Position numbers and translations under genes: made by a program
Shown here: in pieces, positions 14,641 through 27,456 of the stretch
Layout of the letters: each line of letters begins with the position of its first letter
How positions within the stretch are numbered: the first letter of the stretch is position 1
DNA from: Silene latifolia
Lineage: Eukaryota > Streptophyta > Magnoliopsida > Caryophyllales > Caryophyllaceae
DNA length: 64,000 nt
Assembly: GCF_048544455.1 (NCBI RefSeq)
Contig: NC_133536.1
Location: 30,072,152-30,136,151 of the forward strand
Direction of reading: 5' to 3'
Notes under the pieces: generated by a model
Databases searched by the model: none
Told to the model about the DNA's origin: nothing
Seen by the model: only the letters and a program-made list of their open reading frames with translations

Positions 14641-16613
14641 AATGTCAAGTCGTCATACAATGTAAAACGTCACACTCGAGTCACAGTAAGAGTAAGAATG
14701 ATCATGCAAATATTGACACGATAGAATATCATATGACACGGGATCACTAATGTCACATTCCTACTTATGGCTTGCATCTCACCATAAGTACGGATGGGAA
14801 CATCAATCCCGATGATCATATCGCAACTAGAAGGCTTATAGCTCACCTCTAGTATCCGATAGGACCGAGACTCTCACAACCGAACAATACAAGACATAAT
14901 CAAAAGTATGACTCTTACAAGTAGTTATATTAAATATCTCATGCTTGTATTATATTAATGAACATTCCATTTTATAATTTAATATGCCGGTTAAATAAAA
15001 CATAATAAGTGATAGTGAATAATTTACGTTATAAGAATTTCGAGCTAAAACATAGACAACCACAAACGGGCCACTCATAAGGCCATACCATCTTATAAAA
15101 TTGACCCAATACCATGAGATATGAACAAGTCCAATATAAGGCACAACAAATATCGGACAAAAAGAGGAAGGGAAACAAAGTGAGTAACCAAAGATATGTA
15201 CCACAAAACATAGCCCAATAATAAAATAGAGACAAGCTCAATTAACTTAACAAGTTAAGCCCAAATGGATGGGTATGACAAATCCAATTAAATTAATATG
15301 TAAATGAATGATATTTAACGAGTTACGTTATATAAACCATGAGATGGAAATTAATAATATTTTACATAAACCAACTAGCACTCAACAATTTATAGACACG
15401 GCTCAAAAGCTTTTATGGCAACCTCACACTCGACCTCGCAACAAACCACACGCGGCCTCAACCCGTAACTAGCTAGGCCACTGCCTAGGCCACGGCCAGG
15501 CCAATAGTAGGCCACGACAGGCCACTTCTATACAAGTAGCCATCAACAAGATCGTGTAGCAATAATCAAAACGAGACAAGCTTATGACGGATATTGTAAA
15601 CTCTAATTATACCACACGTTTTAACCACTCTATTATCACCCCAAACAACCAAACTCAACCCGCAACCTGCTTCCCAAACCAACATAACCCATTTCAACAC
15701 TTAACTATCGTCCCATGGCCGCCTACAACAGTCCACTCATTTGCCATTATGCGGCTGCCAACGGCCTGCAAAACGGCTCCAACACCCGAGTCAAAACTAC
15801 TCCCAACCCACGGCTCAAAGGAGCCACCTTGGGCAGCTCACCACGGTCTGACAACCGCCCATAAACACCGTCCAACCACCATCGTTCCACGGCAAAAGAG
15901 AGAGCACTAGATAGACCCAACGACTCAAATTTAAGATGGAAATGAAAACCACGTGAAGACGTAGGCAAAACGCGACTAAAGCATGATTACTGCCCCTTTT
16001 AATCCGTCCTAACCATACTCGAAAAGGTCATGTTCATCGCTGTCACGGTTCTAAAACCAAAAACCAGTAACCCCGTTTCAGTTCGGCGTCAAGACGGAAT
16101 TTAAAGCAAGGATGAGATGGAAATTAACATATGAGTGCGAAAAACACAAAGAAATAACCTTTACCAAACCAGAGCATATAAAACGACATAGAAGACGGAG
16201 TTTTGACATTTTGTCGAGTAACCTATCACCGTTACCTTTAACTTCACGAATTTCCGAGTAAACGTCCAAAAGCATGAGCCTTTCTTCAGTCTTCAGCTAA
16301 ACGGAGGAAAAACGAGTCGATTAAGACAAGAAATCGAGTTGTCATTTAAGACGGCATTTTCAAAACCTCAACAAAGTCGAAGCTTTCTTACCTTAAAATA
16401 ATGAGGAAGGAAAGAGGAGGAGAATGGTATAAAAATTAGAGAGTTTGGTTGAGAAAAGGAGGAGGGATCTATGGTTGAAGGTGCGTAAAAATGGTGGTAC
16501 GGACTGCTGCTGTGTTACTGTTGTTGTTCTGTTCTTTCGAAAAGAGGGAGGAGAAGAAATGAGGGGGTGGGGGCGGTATTATGACACACACACAACCACA
16601 TATAATAATAATA

Positions 16614-16616
<3 letters not shown>
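14641..16616. other. Non-coding part of the inserted LTR-type element
   Basis: No gene can be supported. A cluster of AGGCCA-containing words occurs at about 15470-15536. Open frames are short and lack recognisable motifs. Confidence 0.5.

Positions 16617-16692
<76 letters not shown>
16617..16692. repeat. (AT)n microsatellite, left flank of nested segment
   Basis: Continuous AT dinucleotides for about 76 bp, directly abutting the element at 16693. Confidence 0.95.
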
Positions 16693-16695
<3 letters not shown>

Positions 16696-17025
16696 CAAAG
16701 TTCTTCTAAGTCCCTTTTTTTTTGAGTCCATAAGTCCCTTCCACAACCCTTGGATCATGCATGGTGGAAGGTTGAGATTGAAAGCAAAAAACACACTTAA
16801 TACTAATTAATTCACTTCTCTTTCTCTAGTTTTAATAATACATTCACTAATTCATTATTATACACAATTAACACCATATTTTGTCTTATACTTCAAAGTT
16901 TATGAAAATTTTGTTAACATTTTTCCTGTTTCGGTTTTTTTCTTTTTTTTTTTTCGAGACAAGTTTTCGACTGTTTCGTTTTTTTCGTTTTTTTTTTTCG
17001 AGACAAGTTTTCGACATTTTAGGAT

Positions 17026-18132
17026 TTTACGAGTGTAATTCTAACAGCAAAAAGTGTAATTTTAGGGAATATTTTCGAGAATTTAGCGTTTTATAAGTTT
17101 AACTTCAATCTTTTCCGAGTGATTTTAACGAATAATATTTTGAATTTTTGTCATTTTATCACAAGTTATTGTAATTTAGCATTTTACGAGTGTTATTTTA
17201 ATGACAAAAAGTGTTATTTTAGTCCAGGTAAGTGTAATTTCAGTCCAATGAGATTGTTATTTTTAGTCAAGGAGAATGTAATTTTAGTCCGAAAAAGTGT
17301 AATTTTAATCCGAAAAAATATAATTTCAAATCCACTTTGAGAATATAATTTTAGTCCATTGAGAGTGTAACATTAGTCCAATGAGAATATGAGAATATGA
17401 CCAAGTCCATGGAGAGTGTAACATTAGTCAAATAGAGGTAAGTGTAATTCTAACCGAAAAAAGTGTAATTCTAACAACAAAAAGTGTAATTTTAGCCGAA
17501 AAAAGTGTTATTCTAGCAAAAAAAAAGTGTAATTTTAACAGAAAAAAGTGTAATTCTAACAACAAAAAAGTGTAATTTTAGCCGAACAAAGTGTTATTCT
17601 AGCAAAAAAAGGTATAATTTTAACAGAAAAAAGTGTAATTCTAACGACAAAAAGTGTAATTTTAGCCGAAAAAAGTGTTATTCTAGCAAAAAAATGTATA
17701 ATTTTAACAGATAAAAGTGTAATTTTAATGGAGAAAAGTGTGATTTTAACAGAAAAAGGTGTAATTCTAACAACAACAAAAAATGTAATTTTAGCAGAAA
17801 AGGTGTAATTTTAGTCGAAAAAAGTGTTATTATAGCAGAAAAAAGTGTTATTCTAGCAAAAGAAAGTGTAATTTTAATAAAAAAAAAGTGTAATTTTAAT
17901 GGAAAAAGTGTAATACCTTAAAAATAAGACTATATTTTAAATATATCTAAGATTAAAATCAACAAATAATCTTAGATCTATTTTGTACATCTAAAACTAA
18001 AATAAAAATATCTCACAAAATAAAAATAAGAACTAGTGTAATTCTAACAGAAAAAAGTGTAATTCTAACAACAAAAAGTGTAATTTTAGCCGAAAAAAGA
18101 GTAATTTTAGTAGAAAAAAGAGTAATTCTATG
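17026..18132. repeat. Array of about 20-bp GTGTAATT(T/C)TA units
   Basis: More than 35 irregular units built on AAAAAGTGTAATTTTAGC, with variants GTGTTATTCTAGC and GTGTAATTCTAAC, spaced about 19-22 bp. An interruption lies at about 17920-18030. No coding frame is supported. Confidence 0.9.
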
Positions 18133-18534
18133 ACTACAACATCTACAACACAATAATAAAAAAAATGTAAACAAATCTCAAATAAAAGAAAAGAAACTAA
18201 ATACAAATTTAAACTAAAAATTTAAACATTAAAAAAATACCCACCACTATCCTATATTTTAAAAAAAAATAGATCTTAAATAACTGTACATAAAATGAAG
18301 CATTTACGTACAAAACTATAATTAGTTTATGTGAATTCAATTTGAAAGGAAACAACAGAATGAAGATCTTTTTTGTGTTCCTTTTCGTTGGGATAATTTT
18401 TGATTTTGAAAGTTCATCAATAAGTACTGAAAGACGAAGCAAAAAAAGCCCAACCACGACACAGCCAACCACCCAACAAACAAAAAAAACGAGAATGAAA
18501 ACAAAAAAAAAGCAGATCTGATCAGTTGGGTGGG

Positions 18535-18955
18535 TGTTGGACGGCGGCGAGAAAGTCGGGTGGATGGTGTGAGGGTGAGGGTGAGGGCGAGACGGAGTGG
18601 TGGTAGTTGTGCATGAGGGTGAGTGGTGGTGTGCATCTGTGGTGCGTGGTAGAAGGAGGCGGCAGTGGGGTGGTGAGGAGTGGTGGCTGGCTGGTGGTCG
18701 GCGTGGCTAGAGCCGTAATGGTTGCAGATCTGGTGGTGCTCGGTGGATGGAGGGAGGCGGTGTACCATCAGGGTATGGTGCGTGGTGTAGGTGTGGTCAG
18801 AAAGTGACGGTGGCTGGGTGGTGGATAAGAGTGGTTAGAAGGCGGGTGGTGGTGTGTGGCGGTATTTGCGACGGGAGTGGAGTAGGTTCGGTGGTGGTGG
18901 TGGGTGTGGGTATGCGGTGGTGGTGGTGGTGGTGGTGGTGGTGGTGGGTTATTGG
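18535..18955. repeat. GGT/GTG-rich low-complexity region
   Basis: The + strand is strongly G/T rich, ending in a pure TGG triplet run at about 18915-18948. Open frames on both strands here are translations of the repeat. Confidence 0.85.
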
Positions 18956-19271
18956 CGGCGGGAAGGGAAAATGGGGGAAATTTTTTGATTTTTTGGTTTT
19001 TGAATTTTTTTGGTTTTTGAGAGATGAGAGGTTTTTGAGATAAAATATGAGGGAATTGTGTAGATGAGAGATAAGTTAGGTGGGAGGAAAATGTATATAT
19101 ATTGAATTAGTGATTAATTAGAATTAATTAGTTTGGGTAGTGAGAGAGTGGTTTAATTAACTTTAATCCCCTTTTTTCTTGTGTAAATCCCAGCCATCCT
19201 TTTCCCTCATCCAAGGGCTCTAAGGAGAACTTATGGACTCAAGTGTAAGACATGGACTCACTTGATCTTTA

Positions 19272-19396
<125 letters not shown>

Positions 19397-21655
19397 GTGA
19401 GCATGTTGTCGATTTCTGGTTGGTTCGGATTGAAGTAGGTACAAAGTGAAATGTGACGGTCTTATGCCGGACGGGAATTAAGACGAAAATTATTATTATT
19501 ACGGTCATTATTATTATCCGATCAAAAATATGTATACATATATTCTTATATAAATTATGCCTCAAGAATATAATTTAATAATAAGTATTTTTATAAAAAT
19601 GAGCTTTTATATAATACGTTTATACAAATCGTGTTTGACATAAAATTAATTAAATTGAATAATTCGAAAATATAAAATAAAGCAGTCAAACAGTTTAATA
19701 AATTTTAAATGTCAGAATGGGAAATTCACGGGTGTTACAATTTCAATTGTAAAGTTCCTTGGAAAACATAATTTAGCATTTCGTGGCACTAATGAGAAGT
19801 TGTATCAAAATAGCAATGGTAATTTTTTAGGATTAGTTGAGATGTTGGCTGAATTTGATCCTATTATTCAACAACATGTTAGTCGCATAACAAATACTGA
19901 TACTCATCGTCATTATCTTGGTCACAAAATTCAAAATGAGTTGATAAGTTTGCTTGCTTCTAACTTAAAATCTGAAATCATCAAGAACATTAAGCAATCA
20001 AAGTTTTTTTCTGTTATACTTGATTGTACGCCTGATACTAGTCATAAAGAGCAGATGTCTATAATATTATGGTACGTGGATACATCTTTGGATGAATTTC
20101 GAGTTGAAGAGTATTTCTTAGGATTTTTAAATGTGAATGATACTAGTGGGTTAGGACTTTTTAATGCTTTGCAAAATGAATTAAAGTCTCTTGATCTTGA
20201 GATAGATAACATTAGAGGCCAAGGGTATGATAACGGGTCTAATATGAAAGGAAAACATCAAGGTGTGCAAAAGAGATTGCTTGATATAAATCCTAGAGCT
20301 TTTTATGTTCCTTGTGGTTGTCATAGTTTGAACCTAGCATTATGTGACATAGCTAATACATGTACTAAGGCTAGAGACATTTTTGGAACCATACAACGCG
20401 TGTACACAATATTTGCCCATTGTAACAAAAGGTGGGATATTTTGAAGGATAATGTACCGGGTATAACTCCTAAACCCTTGTCAGCTACTCGTTGGGAAAG
20501 TCGTATTAATAGTGTGAAAGCTATAAGATTTCAAATGTCGGAAATAAGAGAAGCGTTGCTTCGGGTGGGAGAAATTGATAATGATTGTAAAATTAGAGGT
20601 GAAGCTAAATCTTTAGCAATGAATGAACTTGGCAACTTTGCATTTTTGGTGTCAATAGTTATTTGGTATAAAATAAAGTATTTTGTCAATGAGGTTATTA
20701 AAAATTTACAATTAAAGAATATGGTAATTGATGTTGCTATTCTATAAGTAAAGGCATTAGTTTCTACCTTTGAAAAGTATCGAGAATATGGGTTTTCTAA
20801 AGCTATAGAAACAGCCAGACATATTGCTGAAGAAATGAACATTGATTGTGTTTTCCCTAAGCGACGTGAAATTCGAAGAAAAAGGCAATTTGATGAGAAT
20901 GTTGACGATTCACCAAGTTTATCAGAAGAGGAATCATTTAGAGTTAACTATTTTTTATTTCTTATTGATCAATCAATATCATCTCTCAAAACCAGATTTG
21001 AACAATACCAAGAATTTGAAAATATATTTGGCTTTATGTTTACCACTGAGAAATTGAGTTCGCTAGATGATTCAATATTAGAGTCTTGTTGTCTTAATCT
21101 TGAGAACACACTTAAGAATAATGGGCAGTCTGATATTGATGGACATGCATTGTATTTGGATTTGAAATTTTTTCGAGAATTCATGCCTGAAAAAAACATG
21201 GGTCCGCTTGCTATTTTGAATCATATGAAAAACGTTGGTGGTTGTTTCCCTAATGCAGTGACAGCATATAGGATTTGACAATTCCAGTGACGGTTGCAAC
21301 TGCCGAACGAAGTTTTCCGAAACTGAAGTTGTTGAAATAATATTTGCTTTCTACTATGTCACAAGATCGTCTCAATGGTTTAGCTATGATTGCTATCGAG
21401 AATCAAGTTTTGGATAAATTTTGTTATGAAGAATTAATTGAGGAGTTCGCAGCAAGAAACGCGAGAAGAGCTTCGTTGCTGAAGAAATGAAACTTTGTAA
21501 TTGTTTAATTGGCTTGGATTGTATCAATATTTTGGGCAGGATGTTGAAATATTTTCCTTTATATAAGTTTTTTTCCCTAATGTATAATATTTGGGGCCTC
21601 TTTTTCAGATTTTACACAGGGCCACCGTAACCTCCCAGACGGCCCTGATTCACAA

Positions 21656-21850
21656 AAAAAAAAAAATTATCTATATCCGATCCTAATCACCAATCCCCCC
21701 CCCCCCCCAACAACCCGAACCGGCCGTTTGGGGCTAAGTCTAAAACGCCTGAAGTAAGGTTCATTTTTTGCAGTGATATTTACACTGGAAAATGAAGTGC
21801 TCCACGAATATTGCTAGACCACTTTTTTTCAATCGAGATATAAGAGCATT
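21656..21850. repeat. Continuation of duplicated block after hAT element
   Basis: This matches 60684-60870 (for example TAAGGTTCATTTTT and CAGTGATATTTACACTGG). It shows that 11375-12119 and this segment were contiguous before the hAT insertion. A (C)n run (about 21696-21709) lies inside. Confidence 0.8.
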
Positions 21851-22208
21851 AGTAATAGTAGCTCTTTTTTTTTGAGATCTTCAACAAGAATTTTATTTAG
21901 AAAGTTGATCTACTAAATCATAAAGTTGGTGTAATCTCTTTGATTAATGATATTCACATTTCCACCAAAAAAAATTTAAGAATTGAGTTTTAAAATAAGA
22001 ACTAGGTTGATAAGCATATGGAAATGTGATGACCAACGACAATGCATAGAAAATGTGAAGTGTCTTAAAACTTTGTCTATTTCCAAGGGAAAACAAATTT
22101 CCTCTATTGTGCATTAAAGTTCTTAAATATTAGAAATAGACAAATATGATATAACATGAGAAGAACTTTATATAGAGTTTTTCTATTGATATTGCTCTAA
22201 TAAGTTTA
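21851..22208. other. AT-rich stretch, nothing recognised
   Basis: No gene or clear repeat structure is visible between the duplicated block and the Helitron-type terminus at 22209. Confidence 0.4.
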
Positions 22209-22238
22209 CTAGGTTTGTGACCCGTGAAATTCACGGGT
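22209..22238 (-). mobile_element. Helitron 3' terminus (CTAG + hairpin)
   Basis: Read on the minus strand, the hairpin ACCCGTGA-ATT-TCACGGGT (22220-22238) is followed by a short spacer and CTAG (22212-22209), then T. This is the layout of a Helitron 3' end inserted between A and T. The matching 5' end was not identified. Confidence 0.6.
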
Positions 22239-22665
22239 TTATCTGTTTTAAGTTTTTAAGTTTTATCTTTTTGTTTATACTTGTCTGAGCAATTAGTTGA
22301 TCCATTTAAAAAATATAGTCTTGGAATACATAAAAGTTAGTCGGTTTGAGTGTTATTTCTTTGACAACTTTGGTTTATTTTCAAAACTATATATTGTACT
22401 TTAGTTGTTTATTTTGATTAATATACTAATAACATATCATGTGGTTTAAAAAAAAATTAATTACCTTTAATAAGTCTAGTAATTCATGATAAATGTTTAA
22501 GATTACCTTTTAATTAGATTGTATAGATTATGTACTAAATTTTCTATGTGAAAGCTTGAATGTCCCTTTGTCATTTAGGCCAATAAAGTCAGTATGTGAA
22601 GATGAAAGAGTAAATTAAACCATAGTGGGTCTCCTGAGAGACGGTCTCTCACTAAATTTATTGAG

Positions 22666-22670
22666 AGACG
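22666..22670 (+). repeat. Left target-site duplication of Copia-1 (AGACG)
   Basis: AGACG lies immediately before the 5' LTR and again immediately after the 3' LTR (31281-31285). Confidence 0.95.
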
Positions 22671-23653
22671 TGTTGGGGCTGGTGTCCTCTACAGTTAGTG
22701 CAATAACATTTAAATCTCTAAAAGGATCAAAGGGTATACTTTTGTATTATTATCAGTTGGTCCACGTTTATCAATAACGGTTGGCTTGCTAGATAAGTTT
22801 GACGTTATTCTCATACTGATGGCGGTGATCAACTGGTCCCTAAAAGTCACACCTATAGGATACGTTTGAGAGATGTGACGGTATGAAAATACAGTCATGT
22901 TGATGCCTAATTTGACTAAGCAGTTAGTCGGAGTTATTGACTAATAATTAGTCAAACGCGATGTTGAGATAATTATTTAATACGGATTAAATAATAATGC
23001 CTAAGGCGAATTAAGCAGTTAATTCGTAAATTAAATATAAACGGTTATATTTAATTAATGTATATTGAATTAATTAATTATACAATATTGTCATTGTCGG
23101 ACAAGTATTAATATATCGACTGAGTCATGTTACTAGTTGATATTTTAATAACCGATAACCGATGACGATTTATAATAAAAATCCCGTCATATACATTTTA
23201 GCATTTTGAGTCGGATCACGAGTTAAAAAATAAGGAGGAAGTGAAAGCCCACTCCCTCCCCTTGGCTCACGGTTTGGACGAACCAAACAAAAGGAGAGGC
23301 TCTCTCTCCTTTTGCCCTAATTCATTCATTTGAAAGAAAATTAGGGTTTTGGAGCTCTCTTCTCTGAAATCCTAGATCTCTCATCGAAAAACCTCACAAA
23401 AGGCTCTCTCAATATTGCAAGACAATTAGAGAGCAATTCTAGCACAAGGGGCATAGTCTCAGACGATCTTGGGTGCAACGATTAGGAGGAAATCTACTTT
23501 GATTTTTGTTCTTAGGCCGAATTTCAAAGGACCCGAGGTTGATTCTTGTTCTTTATCGTTTCTCTATTGTTTTTCGTTTATGACCATAAATCGCATGTTA
23601 AACTTATGTTATAGTCCTAAAATTTAAGGGTTTTATACGGATATTACCCCACA
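22671..23653 (+). repeat. 5' LTR of Copia-1
   Basis: 983 bp, TG...CA. It is nearly identical to 30298-31280. Confidence 0.97.
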
Positions 23654-23655
23654 AG

Positions 23656-23667
23656 TGGTATCAGAGC
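23656..23667 (+). other. Primer-binding site of Copia-1
   Basis: TGGTATCAGAGC starts two bases after the LTR and complements the 3' end of plant initiator tRNA-Met. Confidence 0.9.
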
Positions 23668-25410
23668 GAGGCCACGTTAATTTTTCATTGTGATTTTCAT
23701 TAAACGAATTGAATCGATAATTTTTTTGCATAAAAAAAAAACCGTGCGGCCGAATCATTATTCACGGCTGTTTTTTTTATTTATTTTTTTTGCATTGGGA
23801 GCCGTGTCACACGGCTTACTGCTGATCAGTCTCAATCGTCTGATTTTGTTTTTCGATTTGTTTTTGCATATTGTTATTTTAAACGATAATCATAGCAATG
23901 TGTTAAAGATTTGTCAATTGTAATTTTGTTTTAATACGGATTATGTTCAAATTGCAATTGGTGTTTTTTGTTCAATTGTTGGATTTGGCCGAGCTAATAA
24001 ATATTTTGAGCCGCTGAAAAATTTTTTTCCTTGCTCTCTTTTGCTCTCGGCAATTCGCTGATAAAAAAAAAAAAAAAAAATTTTGTCATGGTCCAGCCGT
24101 GAAAAAGGAAAAAAAAAAAATTCGTGTTCATTTTTTTTCGGCCCTATTGTGTAAACAATACGGATTTTTGCACTCGCTTGATAGTGAAACGATTCACTCA
24201 CGTACCATTTAGTTATTTTAAAGCGATTTAAAGTAACGGATTATCATGGATTAAAATTAAGTTGATTAAAGCGGTTTTGTCACATAATTTTAATCATTAA
24301 AGGTGGTTTGGATAAATTTAACATAATTACGGAATTATGTCACGAATAAATTTTATTTTAATTGATGCATTTTTATTTATCGTTATTTTGAATGCCTTGA
24401 ATGTTTTAATTACGTATTTAATTTTTACAAACGGTTGTAACTTAGTGTGGCCTTAGTAGAACGTGTTACCGTAATGATGGAACACGGTCTTGGTTGTATT
24501 TTGAGATCTCGCATCTCCATTTTGAGTTTTCCTTGTAATTACAGTTTTAATTTAGAATGTAAATAGGTTTATTTTTGTAAATTTTAATTGTAATTTTGAG
24601 AAGACCAAAGATGGAGATCGGATGCTCACTCCAGCTGCATGGACAAAGATGGAACATCAAGACAAGCTTCTCGGGTCCAACGGTGGATTCCAAAGTTGTA
24701 TTATGTTCTTTTTACTAGGATAGGCCACACGAAGACTTTTATTTACGTTTTGCATTCTTTTATTTATTTTATCGTAACGATAGTTTGCATCATTTTCCGC
24801 CTAAACCAAACCACCTAATAATTGCATGAAAACTGACTCATATAGAGGTCACGCGTTAGTTTTCTATGATATACAGATATCACACGTTTTTATAAGCCAT
24901 CACCTAAATTAATTCATTCATGCAATGCTAGTTTTTCGTTCACTTAAAATGAATTAAAACTAAGTTGATGGGATCTTCTTCGTATAACCAAAAATTGAGA
25001 ATAGTCTTTATAGGTCAAACTCCAATGAATCCCTTCTTCGTCGGTAGGCATAATATGACCCCTTCTACGTCGGGTAAGTTGGAACTGATTGACCTATTTT
25101 ATCTCAACACTATGGTCACTCGTACGATGCTGTGATTATGGTGGACTATAGATAGGATTTACGGAAATCTATCGACCAAGAGTTCTAACGATAGAACTAG
25201 CTAAACAGTTGGCTTATCAATTTACGGAAATTGAGTCTTGGGATCACTTGTATTATTCTTGAGGGAGATCAATTATGCAAGTGCAATGAGTCTACACGAT
25301 TAAAATGAATTTTAAATAGACTTAAATCACCTCGATGAGTTGCTTATTTCGTTTTGTTTTTCCTTTCTTTTGCGGTGTAGATCACGATCACTTAAACTGC
25401 TAATAACAAA
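23668..25410 (+). other. 5' leader of Copia-1
   Basis: This is an untranslated leader of about 1.7 kb. A segment near 25139-25200 (ATAGATAGGATTTACGG ... TCGACCAAGAGTTCTAA) is also present in reverse orientation in Copia-2 near 41125-41190, so the two elements share leader sequence. Poly(A/T) runs occur near 24064 and 24109. Confidence 0.6.
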
Positions 25411-26330
25411 ATGGCTGGCCGTCTTGACGACCCAATGCCAAGTGCCACATTGGACCGTGAGTCCTGGCTTCGGATCTTCATGAATCGGATGAATCGTCTA
25501 CTCGATCAAGAATGATGGATCAAACTTCGCGGACTGGGAGGCGGCATTACGGAATGCTGCCGCTGCTGACGGGAAGCTCAAATATCTGACAGAGCCCATC
25601 CCATCAAACCCAGGCCCCACGGATGGAGCTAACGAGATCGCCAAGTATAACGATTTCGTCATGGAAGCGGGTGCGATTAAAAACGTACTCATTTTTGCAA
25701 TGGAATCCAATTTGTAGAAACGCTTCATAACCCAAGGTGCAAACAAGATTTTCACCACGCTCACTAAGGAATTCTCGAAAGCACCGAGAATCGTGACCTA
25801 TGAGCATACCACTCGCTTCTTTGATGCGAAACTCCAGAAGGGCCAACCGGTTAGCCCACACATTCTCAGCATGATTGAGAATGTCGAGAGACTGGAGGCG
25901 CTTGATTGTAAAATCAGCGAGAACATCGTGATTGACCGCATGCTTCATTCACTCCACGATGGTTTTGCGCTCTTTAGAGCGAATTACTATATGAATGATT
26001 TGAAGAAAAGTCCTCATGAACTACACTCCCTACTCGTACAGACCGAGAAGGATATTAAGTTTAGTAGGAGCTTGAAACAGGATGTTCTCGTTGTGTCAAA
26101 CAAGGGCAAGGGTAAGGGCAAAGCTCAGGCAGACCTAGCGGTAGGCAAACCGAAGTTTAAGAAGTCGGGATCAGGTAAGAGTGGGCCTGGTGAGTCGAGC
26201 ACCTCATCAGGCGAGACAAAGAGCAAGACCGAAAACATGGAATGCCATCACTGCCACAAGACTGGGCATTGGAGGCGTACATGTCCTGTTTACCATGAGG
26301 ACATAAAAGCAGGTCGCGTTAAACCTGTTG
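25411..26330 (+). pseudogene. gag of Copia-1 (frameshifted)
   Basis: Translation would start at ATG 25411 (MAGRLDDPMPSATLDRESW). A frameshift occurs near 25512 and an in-frame stop near 25717 (after AMESNL). The frame is open again from about 25793. The capsid-like part (PVSPHILSMIENVERLEAL) is followed by a Gly/Lys/Ser-rich linker and a CCHC zinc knuckle, CHHCHKTGHWRRTC (near 26244). Gag packages element RNA into virus-like particles. The breaks make this copy defective, though the reading frames are easy to follow. Confidence 0.85.
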
Positions 26331-27456
26331 GTATGTCTTCTTCCTCTTCTACTTTTATTCATATGATTGAGATTAACCACGCAAGTTACGGAACTTGGGT
26401 ACTAGATACTGGTTGTGGTTCTCATCTGTGTAATCATGTGCAGGGGCTCCGAAACATCGAACCCCTCGTAAAGGGTGAGGTGGACTGCGTGTCGGGAATG
26501 GAGCACGAGTGGCTGCCGTCTCGAGGGGAACATACGTGATCCGCTTCCTAGCGGATTTGAGTTATTTTTATATAACTGCTATTATGTACCCAGTCTTTCT
26601 AAAAACATTATTTCAGTTTCTGCACTTGACAAACTTGGTTTTTCATTTGTAATATAGAATAATACTTGCATTTTCTCATTACACGATATGATTTATGGCA
26701 AGGCGCTTCCATGAATGGAATTTATGTTTTAGATCGGACCACCGAAATATTACACGTAATGAATAAAAAGTTAAAGGTTGGTGACAAAGATCAAACTTAT
26801 CTATGGCACCGCCGTATGGGACACATTAATGAGAAACGCGTAAAACAGCTCATAAAGAATGGAGCTATCTCGGCCTTTGATTTTCAATCATTTGGCACGT
26901 GTGAATCATGTCTCATTGGTAAGATGACTCGAATTTTCTTCAAAGGTGTTGGAATGCGCGCTGCTGACCTATTAGGACTCATACATACGGATGTGTGTGG
27001 ACCTATGTCAATCACCGCACGAGAAGGCTATAGGTATTTCATCACTTTCACGGATGATTTAAGTAGATATGGCTATGTCTACTTAATGAAGCACAAAAGT
27101 GAATCCTTTGAGAAATTCAAGGAATACCGAATCGGGTACGTAACCTCTTGGGTAGAAAGATTAAAACACTGCGATCAGACCGTGGTGGCGAGTATCTTTC
27201 TCACGAGTTTGATCAACACCTCAAAGACTGTGAGATTGCCTTGAAGTTAACTCCACCTGGAACACCTCAGTTGAATGGTGTGTCCGAACGGAGAAATCGA
27301 ACACTACTTGATATGGTTCGATCCATGATGAGTCACACCGTGTTGCCCGACTCATTGTGGGGTTATGCTCTTCTCGTCACTGCTCTAATACTTAACCAAG
27401 TCCGTCTAAAGTCATTGACAAGACTCCATGTGAACTATGGAGGGAACGGTCCCTAA
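26331..27456 (+). pseudogene. Protease and integrase region of Copia-1 (frameshifted)
   Basis: The aspartic protease motif WVLDTGCGSH lies near 26397. A frameshift follows near 26500, and the frame then encodes LFLYNCYYVPSLSKNIIS. The integrase zinc-binding part (WHRRMGHIN ... CESC, near 26800-26915) and the catalytic core follow: first Asp in IHTDVCGPM (near 26985), a conserved FTDDLSRYGY, then SDRGGEY and the region of the catalytic Glu in NGVSERRNRTLL (near 27275). Frames shift again near 27140 and 27440. Integrase inserts the DNA copy into the genome. All catalytic motifs can be seen, but no single frame joins them. Confidence 0.85.

Noticed and set aside
17026..18132. CRISPR-like short repeats
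   Set aside because: Units are irregular, about 20 bp, without unique spacers, in a plant nuclear transposon.
18337..19043. His/Pro-rich and Gly/Trp-rich open frames on both strands
   Set aside because: They are translations of the GGT/GTG-rich low-complexity region inside a transposon.
20531..21299. Minus-strand open frames over the hAT transposase
   Set aside because: The plus strand carries the DUF4371-type and dimerisation motifs; these are reverse-complement shadows.
25498..25948. Minus-strand open frames across gag
   Set aside because: They are shadows of the plus-strand gag of Copia-1, whose zinc knuckle and protease motifs are clear.
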